Shown here: piece by piece, positions 43,349 to 54,500 of the stretch
Layout of the letters: every line of letters begins with the position of its first letter
How positions within the stretch are numbered: position 1 is the first letter of the stretch
Assembly (NCBI GenBank): GCA_025531455.1
Contig: JAMYHL010000079.1
Span: forward strand, 220,658 to 284,657
From: Apiotrichum sp. Y4204
Lineage: Eukaryota > Basidiomycota > Tremellomycetes > Trichosporonales > Trichosporonaceae
DNA length: 64,000 nucleotides
Direction: 5' to 3'
Notes under the pieces: generated by a model
What the model saw: only the letters and a program-made list of their open reading frames with translations
What the model was told of the DNA's origin: nothing
Databases searched by the model: none
Made by a program: the position numbers and the translations under genes

Positions 43349-45047
43349 TGTGGACGTGTTTGGGAGGGATCGCGGAAGGCAGTAGATTGAAAGTCACGTT
43401 TGGTCTGTCGGGTAGAAGCAGAGGGGGAGGGATGAAGGGAATGTCGTAGCAGTGAGAGCAGTAGTTGCCAGCAGGGGTGAAGAGGAGGAGAGAGTCAATG
43501 ACAATGTGTGGTTGATAACGAGAAGAGTCAAGTTGAAGAACAGTGTGCGTATGTGCGTATGTGCAATGGAGGGGAATCGTCTTTTGTGTCTGTTGTCGTC
43601 GTCGTCTTATCAAGTAAGTTGAATGCCTAGCTTGTCTTCTCTGTTGCAGGAAAGGGAAATGTAATATGAGAGAAGTGTGTGGATGTACGAATGTAGCCCA
43701 ATGTCGCTGTGCCGCGGGCGCGTGCAGGTTGACCAGGACTCACATCATACATCACACTGTGGTACTGTGGCCCCTGGTGGTTGCCCCGCTTTGTTGTGGA
43801 CCCTCCCATGACGCACTTTCCCACGATGGGGCGCACTTTTGCCACCTTGGATCCTTGATCCTTGATAGCTTGATCCTTGATGCGGTATGTGGGAGCAGAG
43901 AGAGGCATACACACGAGTTCAGGAACACCCCGTCGAAACAACAACAGTCGAACAGTCTTCATGCGATCGGCACATGGTTTCAGAATGGCACTAGAGTCCC
44001 ACGGTCAGAGGACTTCCAAACCTTCGGATTTGGACGATCTCAGATACAGAGGAATTTCCACCCCCACCCCACACGGACCTGTCTCCGCCTCCGCCTCCAC
44101 CTTGCCATGACTCTTGGCTGAGCATGGCTGAGCATGGCTGAGCTTTGCTGATTGCCCCGCGTGTGTGGGGCCGCTTGCAGCTCGTTAGCTCGTTAAAAAC
44201 CAGACCCATGCCTAGGTGCCCAGGGGCCCAGGTGCCCTGAATATGAGGGACCGGGCGGATCATAACCGGCACCAGAGTACCGCACAGTACCGCACCGCGC
44301 ACCATGCACGGACCGTACGCCGTGCCCAGAGCACTGCCCAGCCCCGCCGCGGAGGCGCCAACAGGAGAGATCCGACGCCGGTGTGGACGAGATACGTCCA
44401 CCCAAAGCTGGGCCAAGCTATCTACCGCCGGGGCACACAACGCGCGCTTTCGGCCATGATCCGCCGAGTCCACACATGCACATGCGCGCGCAACACCATA
44501 CATTGGCAGCAAAATATGTACCAAGCAATGGGCCATGGGTCAGCTGGTTGGCAGTTTGATGGCCGAGCTCCGCGCGACGGCAAGCAGCAGCAACGGCAGG
44601 ACCACCGTGTGCCTTGCCCCCAACTGGCCCCATGATTATGATGTAGACATCATAGATATTGGCGGGGTCGTCTTTTTTCGAGCTCCCCATCATCACCTCA
44701 ATCTCTCTTCAACTCTCAACACCACCAACCCATCGATTGACATTGTTCCCGAGCGTTCTGCGTCTGAGATTTGTTCTTCTGTCTCGCTGCACGTTCTTTT
44801 CCTGGCGCGTGCTTTCTTCTGGATATCCACCAGCTTCCAATAGCTTTCCACGCTTCGGCTCGGCTATTACTGTACCAGAGCAAAAGGCTTCTCCCCCCCT
44901 TCTCCCCACCCCGCAAAGTCCGCGCTTCACCGCGCGCGCGCTCATTCATCCCCACCTTCCAGCCAGGCAGCTGCAGCCGACGACTATCACAGTCCCCCTT
45001 CTACGGCCCCGTTACAACCGGTAACCCGCGTGCATACCTCAAGTACT
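43349..45047. promoter_or_regulatory. Divergent intergenic region, E2-like gene and carnitine acetyltransferase
   Basis: About 1.7 kb between divergent starts. It contains a GATCCTTGAT-type short repeat at about 43853-43882, a 10-nt tandem repeat at 44117-44146 and a GC-rich imperfect palindrome around 44213-44240. From about 44690 the + strand is pyrimidine-rich, which fits the leader of the acetyltransferase. No gene is accepted here. Confidence 0.45.
44117..44146. repeat. 10-nt tandem repeat
   Basis: Two exact copies of GCTGAGCATG and a third diverged copy. Confidence 0.7.
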
Positions 45048-47479
45048 ATGCATTTCCGTCGCACCACCACCCCGCTTCGTCTAATTAAGAGCTCGACGGC
45101 ATCTCGCCTAGCATTGCCCTCCTCCCACCCCACCTCTCTCATTCAAGCAAGGATGGTCGCCTCCAGCGCACCCCGCAAGCAAGAGCAGGCAAAGACCTTT
45201 GCCTACCAGGACAAGCTCCCCCGCCTTCCTGTCCCCGACCTCGAGCAGTCGCTCCAGGGCTACCTCAAGTCGCTTGCCCCCGTCATCGAGCAGAAGGTGA
45301 GTTTACGGTATGGGTGCCGCCGGTACCTACTTCCGGGAAGCGGAGCAGCTGCTACCCGAGTATTTCCCGTTTCCCACAACCACGTCGCTGACACTTCAGT
45401 ATGGCTCGCACGCGCTCGCCCAGGAGATGGAGAAGCGCAAGCTCTACGCCAAGGACTTTGCTGCCCCCGACGGACTTGGTCGTGTGCTGCAGGAGCGTCT
45501 GAAGGGTAAGTAGCAAGTGCTTGCATGCTGCCGAAGTATTGGTATGCCCCCTGGTCCATGATCGGAGGGGCGCAGCATAGTGCGATATGTGATCGACCTC
45601 TGGGACCTGGCTGACGATATCTTCAGACCTTGACCACACTTCGGACAACAACTGGCTCTCCGACCGCCTCTGGCTCTCGCTCGCGTACCACACTTGGCGT
45701 GCCCCGCTCATCATCAACTCGAACTGGTGGCTTCTCTTCCGTGAGGACCCTCACAACGCTGCTCCTCCTGTTGCCCCCGGCGCCACCAACAAGACTTCGA
45801 TCCCCCTCGACCCCGCTCCGAAGGCCCCGTACCCTGCCGGCTCGCAGGGCGGCGGCGACGCGTGGATCCAGGAGCACCCCAACAAGAAGGATTACTACTA
45901 CCAGACCACCGCCGAAGACACGTACAAGCCTGAGTGGGTCACCGACTGGCAGATCCGTCGTGCCTCGTGGATCATCCAGCGCTTCGCCTCGTTCCGCACC
46001 CTCGTCCAGCGCGAGCAGATCCCCGCCGACGTCACCAAGAACGGCCCCTTGTGCATGAACCAGTACCGCCTCCTGTTCAACATCGGCCGTATCCCTCTTC
46101 CCGCTGAGGACCAGTTCTCTGCCCAGGATAACGCTGCCCGCCACGCCACCGTCATGATCGACGACTTCATCTACTCGATTGACGTCTTTGGCCCTCCCGG
46201 CCCCGACGGCATCTCGGACGCTCTTCCCCCTGCCGAGATCGAGGCCCTCATCCAGGGCGCCGCTGCCGACGCCAAGGCCCGCAAGCAGCGCGGCGAGAAG
46301 CCCGCCCAGGTCGGTATCCTTACCGCTGACGCCCGTGACACCTGGACCGTCAACCGCGAGCGGATCCTTCTCCTCTCCCCCAAGAACCGCGAGACCTTCT
46401 CCTCCATCGACCGGTCGCTCATAGCCCTCTCCCTTGACCCCTACACCCTCCCTTCGCTCCCCACCGAGGACCCCCTCCGCTTCGCGCCCCTCGACGCGCA
46501 GCTCCGCAACGCACAGGCCGGTGTCAACGGCGGTTCCAACCGCTGGTTCGACAAGTGCCTCACCGTTGTTGTTGAGAACACTGGTCGTGCCGCTGTCATG
46601 GGCGAGCACTCCCCTGTCGATGCGCTCATCCCCTCGCTCGTCATCGAGTACGCTCTCGACCCCCCGGTTGACGTCTCCGCGTACCCCGCCACTGCCAAGG
46701 TTGGCAAGATGGGTGAGGGCATCTCGCGTGAAGACTTTGTTGTCGACCAGGCGACCCTTGACGAGATCACCGCGTGCGCCCAGCGCAACAAGCGCATTGT
46801 CGCCGACTCCGACGGCTCGGCCCTCTGGTTCGGCGAGTACGGCACTGACTGGATCAAGAAGGTCGCCAAGCAGTCGCCCGACGCCTTCATCCAGCAGGTC
46901 CTCCAGCTCGCCTGGTGGCGCGACCAGGGCTTTGTCACTGCCACCTACGAGACTGCCTCGACCCGCATGTTCAAGCACGGCCGTACCGAGGTCATCCGCT
47001 CGCTCTCCCCCGAGTCGCGCGAATTTGTTAAGGCGATGGAGAACCCGGACCTCGACAGCGCGAAGCGCTACGAGCTCCTCTCGCGCGCGTGCGTCGAGCA
47101 CAACGACCTGACCAAGACGTCGTCTAACGGTGGCGGCTACGACCGTCATCTCATGGGCCTCAAGGTCCAGCTCCGCCCTGGAGAGTCGCACCCGATCTTC
47201 GAGGACGAGATGTACGCCAAGTCGCAGGAGTGGAAGCTCTCGACCTCGGGTCTCTCGCACGGTCTCCGCTTCATGGCGACCGGCTTCGGCGCCGCCTGGG
47301 ACGACGGCTACGGCCTCAACTACATGGCCGGCCCGAACCTCATCAAGTTTGGTATCGAGTCCAAGGTCTCGTGCCCGACCACCTCGACCGCGCGCTTCAA
47401 GCACCGCATCGTCCAGGCCTTCCGCGACCTCCGCCAGATCGCCGAGGACAACGCCGCCCTCGACAAGGCCAAGCTCTAA
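45048..47479 (+). CDS. CAT2: Carnitine O-acetyltransferase, probably mitochondrial and peroxisomal
   Basis: Exons 45048-45296, 45400-45505 and 45627-47479 give 735 residues. The first 35 residues (MHFRRTTTPLRLIKSS...) are basic, Ser/Thr-rich and lack acidic residues, as in a mitochondrial presequence. A second in-frame ATG at 45153 begins a version without it. The choline/carnitine acyltransferase fold follows: KLPRLPVPDLEQSL, catalytic H446 in MGEHSPVDA, the STS-like SSNGGGYDRHLMGL block and SGLSHG, GYGLNYM. The C-terminus is AKL, a PTS1 peroxisomal signal. Yeast Cat2 is targeted to both mitochondria and peroxisomes by the same combination of signals. The enzyme moves acetyl groups between CoA and carnitine for export to mitochondria. 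Codon use is strongly biased to C/G third positions, which hints at high expression. Confidence 0.95.
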
Positions 47480-47881
47480 GCTGAACGTAGCGGGAGCTGG
47501 GGCCACAGGTCTCAGCGCATTTTAGAACCAATCACACTATCCCTCCCTCCCATCTTCCCTCAAGACCTTAGAGGTTGTAATATCTAGAAATGGCGAGGTC
47601 CGGCCTCGCTAAGCATTATGCACATCAATGAACGAATCAGACCTGAGTGGTTGAGGTGGAGAGTGGTTGTGGGGTCTGAACGCGCGGTCCAGATGAGATC
47701 CGTGGGCATCACGCCGGTGCAAATCAGTGTAGCCTCCGCGAACTTCCTCTGCGCATCGAAAGCTCGTCGCTCCAGTTCTGGGAATCAAGCAGAACCCCTT
47801 CGCCTCTATCTCATCCCGCGATTCCGCGCACATGCTCCACATACAGTCCAAGAATAACAACGAATAATGTATACAACAAGT
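47480..47881. other. Convergent intergenic region
   Basis: About 400 bases between the convergent acetyltransferase and TMEM170-like genes. No gene is seen. Confidence 0.55.
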
Positions 47882-48632
47882 CTATGCAAATCTTAAAGCA
47901 CGCGCGTGAGTGTGGAGTAGCTCCTGGGGGGTCAGCTCGCACACTAAGAGAACCCACGAAATGATGAGCACGACGACCTGGATCATGGCCCAGAGGAAGG
48001 GCACCCATCTGAAGTCAGCATTTCCTCGCACTCTGGCGATCCCAACGCACGTGGACATGCTAAACCCTCCAGCTGCATACACGGCCGCGAGGGCAAACCC
48101 CACAACCGTCCCACTGACGAGCGCGACGAGGCTCGCCACAATAACCATCGTAACCGGGATGATGAGGACGAGCCAGAGCGCGGGGCGTCGGCGGCGCTTG
48201 TACCGGCTCAATTCGGGGTGAAGCGAGGAGATGGTCGCCTGAGTTCCTGAGGGGTCGCGGCGGTGTCCGGACTCCGGGGAGGCCGGACGGCGCGCGCTCA
48301 ACACCGTTCGCGAGAGAAAGAGGTTGAGTGCCGCGAGACATCCGCTAACGGCGAATATGCCCCCGAGGAGGATAAGCGTCCAGAAGAAGGTAAATTTCCA
48401 TATTGCTGTCATGAGTATTAGAACTGCATAAGAACGCACCCTCAGCAGTGAGGAGGAACCAGCCGCGCTGCTGGACGGTTGATGCGAGAGTCGGGTTGTA
48501 TAAAGATGGGAACGGCGGCGTGTGGTAGTTCCCAACAGACAGGGTCGTGTTTTGCTGGGCGTGAGTTGAGACAAGCGAATGACATCAACTCACCTTCTTG
48601 TCCGGGTCGAAGGCGGACTGGACCTGGCCCAT
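47882..48632 (-). CDS. TMEM170-like membrane protein
   Basis: Coding-order exons 48594-48632, 48440-48554, 48051-48405 and 47882-48008 give 211 residues. After a hydrophilic start (MGQVQSAFDPDKK) with several potential N-glycosylation sites (NTT, NPT) there are four hydrophobic segments: KFTFFWTLILLGGIFAVSGC, WLVLIIPVTMVIVASLVALV, GTVVGFALAAVYAAGGF and WAMIQVVVLIISWVLLV. The order and the GTVVGFALAAVY segment resemble TMEM170, an ER/nuclear-envelope membrane-shaping family. The similarity is judged by pattern only. The third intron is 42 nt and in frame. The gene shares a 240-base divergent promoter with the gene at 48873. Confidence 0.65.
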
Positions 48633-48872
48633 GGTTAGAGAGTGTGGAGAGGTGGGTTGTGCAGAGGAGCGAGTGGATGTTGTAGGTCACTTCGACGATG
48701 GTGCCGTCCGCGCCGTCACCACGCTGAATCCAGCTGCAACTCGCGCGCTCCAGACCAGTTCGGCATTTTGCCACCCAGGAGTGTGTTGACGGAATCAGAA
48801 TTCCAAACGACTTCGACTTGCACTCGACTTCACAACAAAAGTCACATATACCACAACTCTCACAAGCTCACA
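48633..48872. promoter_or_regulatory. Compact divergent promoter
   Basis: 240 bases between the starts of the TMEM170-like gene (-) and the basic hypothetical gene (+). No specific sites are recognised. Confidence 0.45.
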
Positions 48873-49898
48873 ATGTCCGTCCCATGGACGACGAGCGCGA
48901 CCTCCCTCGTGCGCTCGGCGCTGAGCAAGCGGCGGTATCTGAAGACGCCGGACATTTGGGCACTGGGCACGGTCGGCGAGCGGCCGGTGCTGCAGCCAGG
49001 CCTGGTGTTCACGGACCAGGGGAGGATCCGCATGCGGCGCGCGGCGAATATCCGCGAAGGCAAGCGGATGTGGATCCCACCGCCCGTCAAGCCTTTGCCG
49101 GAGCATCCTTTTCAGAGCGTGCGGTGCGTGCCGCTGAAAAACGCTTGTTCTGAGCTGACCCGGCGCAGATTCCTCAAGCGCACGATCCTTGCGTCCCTCG
49201 AGGCCCAGGGACTGATCCACAAGACGACCCTTCGCGTTCCAATAACGAACGCCGAGGAAGTACTGGAGGCTGAGCGCGCAGCGGCGCGCCTCTACCGACG
49301 CCAGGTGCTCGAGGCGAAGCGTGAGAACCGTACGCCACCACTGGCCCCGCCCCCACCAGCGACGACGAAGAAGGAATTTTACTGGACGCTCGGCCCGCGA
49401 TCTGAACCCGTAGAGTCCAAGCCGGTGGCCGAGGTAGCTGCGCCGGAGACGGAGCCGGTGAGCGCGGACGCACTGGCGGCGGTGGACAACGACGAGGCGT
49501 GGGCACGCGCCGAGCTGCTCGAGGCGCAGCTTCACCAAGCGCGGTTGTTGGAGGAGGAGCAGATCGAGGTGCGGAAGGCCGCGCGGAAGGAGAAGTTCGC
49601 TAAGGAGCGGGAGCGGCTCAAGGCGCAAAAAAGGGCCGACAGGGCGGCTGGGCGTGTCGGCGCGTTTCGGCAGGAAGAACGGCGTCAGAGCGCGATGGAG
49701 AGCGTGGCCAAGTATGCGGAGGAGACGGGCGAGGACGTCTCGGCCTGGTTTGAGGAGCTCGAGAGCGCGCATCTGGGCGAGGCGCACCCCGACCCCATCC
49801 CCGAACTCCGGCCTGTTCCCCGTACCCGTATTGATGGGCGGCTCAGGCTAACCCCTGTGCCCGCTATGAGGCGCAAGAAGTCGCCTCCGCGCAGATAG
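48873..49898 (+). CDS. Basic, helical hypothetical protein
   Basis: Exons 48873-49123 and 49169-49898 give 326 residues. The 45-nt intron is in frame; splicing gives SVRFLKRTI. The first about 90 residues are basic with few acidic residues (SLVRSALSKRRYLKTPDIW), which would suit a mitochondrial targeting sequence. Residues about 170-290 are Ala/Glu/Arg-rich and should form a long helix or coiled coil. The C-terminus is strongly basic (MRRKKSPPRR). I do not recognise the family. A fungal-specific mitoribosome-associated protein is possible, but this rests only on composition. Confidence 0.75.
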   Translation: MSVPWTTSATSLVRSALSKRRYLKTPDIWALGTVGERPVLQPGLVFTDQGRIRMRRAANIREGKRMWIPPPVKPLPEHPFQSVRCVPLKNACSELTRRRFLKRTILASLEAQGLIHKTTLRVPITNAEEVLEAERAAARLYRRQVLEAKRENRTPPLAPPPPATTKKEFYWTLGPRSEPVESKPVAEVAAPETEPVSADALAAVDNDEAWARAELLEAQLHQARLLEEEQIEVRKAARKEKFAKERERLKAQKRADRAAGRVGAFRQEERRQSAMESVAKYAEETGEDVSAWFEELESAHLGEAHPDPIPELRPVPRTRIDGRLRLTPVPAMRRKKSPPRR

Positions 49899-50338
49899 AG
49901 CTACATTACATGTCCGAGTATCACCATTGTTGTTATGCATTGCATCGTGTTACAGAGTAGGTCCCATTGTGGGTTATTTAGCAGATCCAGGAGTTCATCA
50001 GAGATAGGCTGTGTAGAGGCGACGGAGATGAGTTCGCGTATGCCACCAAACTATCTTATCACACAGAGCTGCGAGTGATGAACGCCAGCCTTGCTGGTCG
50101 GTGAACCATCAGTAGACCTGTTGTAGTCCTCGGGATGGTTTTGTCAGTGATCAGTGGACTGCAATTCACCTCCCAAGGCTAGGGAGCCCTACACCAGCCA
50201 CAACCACGCAAACTCTCCATAGCGACAGCACACCTTCAAGCTCAAGACACGAACGCCACTCTGTGCCCTCATGTGACAGTATTTTTGGTCCATGTTTTTA
50301 AAAGTTGTGTATTTTGATATCCTCGGAACCTGCTCCGC
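49899..50338. other. Convergent intergenic region
   Basis: About 440 bases between the convergent basic hypothetical gene and MGR2. No gene is seen. Confidence 0.55.
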
Positions 50339-50967
50339 TCAAAACTCGGGCTTCTTGTCGAGGACCTCGGCCTGGAAGCGGCGGTAGCGGGCGTCGCGGA
50401 AGGCAGACGCATTCGCGACCACCGCCGAGGCGGGAAGGAGGTACTTCGAGTCGGTGCGGATGACCTGGTGTGAGCGTGGAGGAGGGAGGAGAGGCATTCT
50501 GTTATGACAATCAGGTGACAGCGGCAGATTGGCAGGAGACGAGGACACAGCCAAACAACATTGACACTCACGGAACCGATCGACATGAAGAAACCGAAGG
50601 TCGCGGCCGACGACATCATGTACTGCGCGAGCGTGGCGACCGCGCCGCGGGGACCAGGGCCGGCACTGTTGTTAGAGTTATCAGACGGAGGCGACGTACC
50701 GGAGGATGGAGAAGGAGCCCTTTCGGGGTTAGTATGCCGCAAGCCGGTTATTTCAAAGTCAACTCACAAAAATGAAGCTGCTGGTCAGCAAACAGTTCAC
50801 AATGCGCAGGACTCACCCGATCGTCAGGCCGACTCCGGTGCCCATCAGAGCACCCATCTTCACTGCCGGTTAGTAAACGGGCTGTTGCACAACAGCGACT
50901 TCATGCAGCTGCACGCACTCTTGTCCCAGTTGGAGCCGCCGGCGGTGGTGCTAGGAGGAGGAGGCAT
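50339..50967 (-). CDS. MGR2: Mgr2/ROMO1 family mitochondrial import subunit
   Basis: Coding-order exons 50919-50967, 50817-50862, 50768-50780 (13 nt), 50700-50719 (20 nt), 50572-50665 and 50339-50464 give 115 residues. The spliced protein matches Mgr2/ROMO1: NWDKMKMGALMGTGVGLTIG, SFIFGSFSILR, AGPGPRGAVATLAQYM and SAATFGFFMSIGS, i.e. two short transmembrane helices with Gly-rich faces. Mgr2 is a subunit of the TIM23 complex in the inner mitochondrial membrane and gates lateral release of preproteins. The two microexons encode the end of helix 1 and the start of the loop, and all phases agree. The tail after helix 2 (VIRTDSKYLL onward) is about 40 residues, typical of the fungal form. Confidence 0.92.
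50768..50780 (-). other. 13-nt microexon of MGR2
   Basis: It encodes the last base of a Gly codon, then Ser-Phe-Ile-Phe, and is flanked by a CTGACCAG-type acceptor and a GTGAGT donor. A 20-nt exon follows at 50700-50719 (Gly-Ser-Phe-Ser-Ile-Leu and two bases of Arg). Confidence 0.85.
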
Positions 50968-51585
50968 GGTGTCTGTCGGATCCTGTCCTATTGAAGAGAG
51001 TGAGCGATAAGAGAAAGTTACCAAGTATCTGCTCGGCATCTTGCTCGCCATCTCTATTGCAGTGCTCGGCGTTGGCTGCCATTGAAAATGACTGCCATTT
51101 GGCTCCGTGTGATCACCTCCACCATGCAGGGCCAGGCAAACGGACATGGAAGCAAATGTCCGTCTTCATGCCCCGCGCCCCCAGGTCGTCACGCTCTCGG
51201 AAGTGATCGACCATGATGAACGAACGGATGGGACGGCCTAACTCTGCTGATCTGCTGATCCCCGACCGATGATCCGCAACACGCCAGAAGCGAACGATCG
51301 CGCGCTGATCACTGCCCATCCTCCTTTAGCACAGCGCCCATCACGCCCGCCGCGCCGATCCCGCCATCCTTCGGGTTAGCGCATTTCATTTGTTCCATTA
51401 CAGTACAAGCACGCGCTATTATTACCTGTGCGGCCTGCGTGCGCGGGGCCTATCTGCCACGATCTGCCGGCTGTCGTCATTTGGGCTTCCCTGTTTTCCC
51501 TTTACGGGGTGGTGGTTGGTTCTGAGTGGTTCCAAGTGCTTCTCGTCGTCGTCACAGGTGGTCTGCAGTCGTCTAGCACACAATC
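50968..51585. promoter_or_regulatory. Divergent promoter region, MGR2 and WDR24
   Basis: About 620 bases between divergent starts. It contains short GATC- and CGATC-rich patches at about 51200-51310. No gene is seen. Confidence 0.45.
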
Positions 51586-54500
51586 ATGAATCGGCTGACG
51601 ACTGTGCTCTATCCGTACGTATTACATTTCTTGTTGTTCTTCTACCTTTCCAACTCCCTTCTCTGAACTTATTTGCGGCTCCATCACGTCTGCAGTCCAC
51701 CGGGCAGCGAGCAGTGCAGAGCACACGAGCACACACTTGTCACCTCGGTCTACTTCTCGGTCAACCCCCGTTCCCCTACGCTAATCACTCCCCCCCCCCC
51801 CCTCCTCCTCCCTCTTCTTCGCTTCTTACAACAGCTCTCTCCCGGGCATTCCTGGCCTGCCAGGCCCGCCCTCGGACGGATCCTCGTCGAGCATCACGCC
51901 GGACGGGCGCACCGAGTCTCCGCTTGCCGCCGACCCGCAGTATCCCCTCGCGATGAACTCGATGAGCATCTACGATGATCCGCGCTCTGCCACATTCCCG
52001 CCGCCGGGCGAGCAGCGCAGAGGATCGGGCATGCTCACCGCAGCGAGCTACGCGAGTGTTGCAACTCCGTCATCTGCCAACTCGGCGTCTGCCTCCTCCG
52101 CATCGTCACGCCCGAGCCTCCTCCGCCGCCTCACGGACGAGAACAACAAATCGTCCGCCGCACGACGCAGCGTATCACCCTCACCGTCACGAAAGGCCGA
52201 CCGCGGGCTGAAAGTAAACCTCATGCAGGTCGGGCAGGCAAAAGGCGGCAAGAACCGCAGGGCCGCTGTTCCGTCGCCAACTCTTGGCGGACGGCTCACG
52301 AGTATGGCAAAGGGTCCCTGTGGGCGGTTTGTTGTCGGCGGAGGGCAGTGTGAGTGGTTGGCAAAGATCAAACTAACCACCTAGACCTTCGTGTCTTGGA
52401 GATCATCAACCCGACTGACGATGGCGCGCGCACCCCGTCATCACCGAGAAGTCCGGGACGGGCCACGCCGTTCGCCAGGGGGTCCGGAGGCTCATCAATC
52501 TCAGAGGTGGTCAACTTCTGGAAGCGGTCGTGGGGTGCCGCTAAAGGCGTCAACGATGTTGACTGGGGCGTTTCGAGTGAGTGCTGATTGGGCCCCACAG
52601 GCACTTCTGACACCAGACTTTGACAGCAAAATCGTGACAGCGACGCGAAGCGGCAACTTTATGATCTTCGACATCAACCGGAACAAGCTGGAACGAGACA
52701 TGAGTGGGGGTAGCCCACGATCCATGAAGTGCATTCGGCTACACAAGAACCAGTCCTCGGCTCATTTGCTCCTCACAGGCGGAACGGAGGGCCAAGTCCG
52801 CCTCTGGGTAAGGTGCTAAGACACGATGGCGCTGACCCGGCAGGACTTGCGCGACTCCGAGCCAGCGAGCAGAAAGTTCTACAAGCACAATGCACCCATC
52901 ACGGCGTTGACTTTCTCACCTGATGATCCTCACTCCTTTGTTGTTGGTACCGAGGCTGGCGGCATGTTGCGGTACGACTACCGCGTGCCCAACAAATCGG
53001 TCGGCAAGGTGTGGGGCGCACACGGTTCGCGGCCGGTCATGGACCTCAAGTGGAAAGCGGCGTTGGACGAATACGGCCCGATTACCCCAGGCAGGGGCTG
53101 GCTCGCGAGTGCTGGCGGAGACCGGACCGTCCAGGTGAGCAGAACGTGATGCCTCCAGCTGACATCAGATCTGGGACATGAGCCAAACATGGGACAAGGT
53201 GGCATCACCTACACACACGTTACACGCGGCGCACGCAGTGCAGTGCGTTGACTGGCGGCCAAACCATCCGACAGAGCTCATCGTTGTCTCGGATTCTCAA
53301 GCCCTTGTCTCCGGTGCCGGTACGGAACAGGAGGTGGTTCCAGACGAGTGCGACCTTACCCCGCTGGAGGTATGGGACGTGCGTCGACACCATGTGGCAA
53401 AGTACGCTATTCCCGGCCTGGAGGGTGATGCTGTCGCTGCGATCTGGGACGACGCCGACACCCTCGTTGCGTGCTACCAGAACGGCGGGCTCGTGCAGCG
53501 CGACTTGGCGAGCAAGACGGCCACAAAGAGCTATCCCCTCGAGAACCTTCCGCGCCAGGTGTCCGCCTGGAGCCATAAGGGCGAAATGGCGTACGCTATC
53601 GACCAGTTCAAACTGGGAGAGATTCCATTTGATGACATGTGAGTACAGCTGGTGGCCACATCTTTAGGAAACTTGAACTGATAAGCAGCAAGCCGGAGTT
53701 CTCGTCCTGGCAAGTTGGGAGCAACCGGCACCGCAAGGCTGTGTCGGACGCACCTTACGTGCCGCGGCAGACCGTCGGCATTGTGTCACTGCCAGACGAC
53801 GACGACACTGAGTTTGTCTACATGGCAAATCACTATCGTCTCGAGGGCGACACTCCAGAGATGCTCTGTCGGTGGAACCGCGAGGTGGCAGCAATCTGCG
53901 ATCGCCCAGACGAAGCGCGCATCTGGGACCACTTGCAAGGTCTCCTTGAGGAATTCGGGGCTGCACCTAAGGGCCTGTTCAATGAGGGCGTGTTTAACCA
54001 GTCGGCCGGTGTGCCTGCCGTAGGTGTACACCCACCGTCTCCCCGCCGCATTGCCTCGGGACCACCCTCCCCAATTGGGTTGGTTGACGGTGTTCTCCTA
54101 GAGCGCGTAGAGAACGTCGCCATCGAAGACGGATACTCTGATTCGGGCTCGGAGCGGGATTCCCACTCGTCAATCGAGTCGGAGGGCCCACGAACGCCAA
54201 AGAAGTCGCGCTTCAAGTCGTTCATGCCACCGGTCACCGCCGTGCCCTCAGCGTTACGGCCAGCGCTCGCTTCCCGTGGTGATTCAACACAAGCGCGCCC
54301 CGGAAGTGGTCGAATGAAACGAATACATGTCCTGGATACGCCTGTCAACGAGACGGATGGACCCACACCGATAGCGGACATGGACTACCCCGATCCATAC
54401 GGAATTGCCGCCGCATTGGAGAGCATTGCGCAACAACCAAACCAACGTCGTGTCGGCGCTTCTCGCTCAACGCCACACAGCACGTGTCCGCCCACTCCGG

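Noticed and set aside
44418..44696. A 92-codon - strand frame starting MMMGSSKKDD
   Set aside because: It lies in the divergent promoter region, has no family match or splice support, and overlaps the likely leader of the acetyltransferase.
45623..47506. A 627-codon - strand open frame antisense to carnitine acetyltransferase
   Set aside because: Again a shadow caused by the strong third-position bias of the real gene. No domain seen.
51953..51955. ATG at 51953 as the start of WDR24
   Set aside because: The frame remains open upstream to a strong acceptor and links in phase to a short ATG exon at 51586, so I prefer the longer model while noting the alternative.
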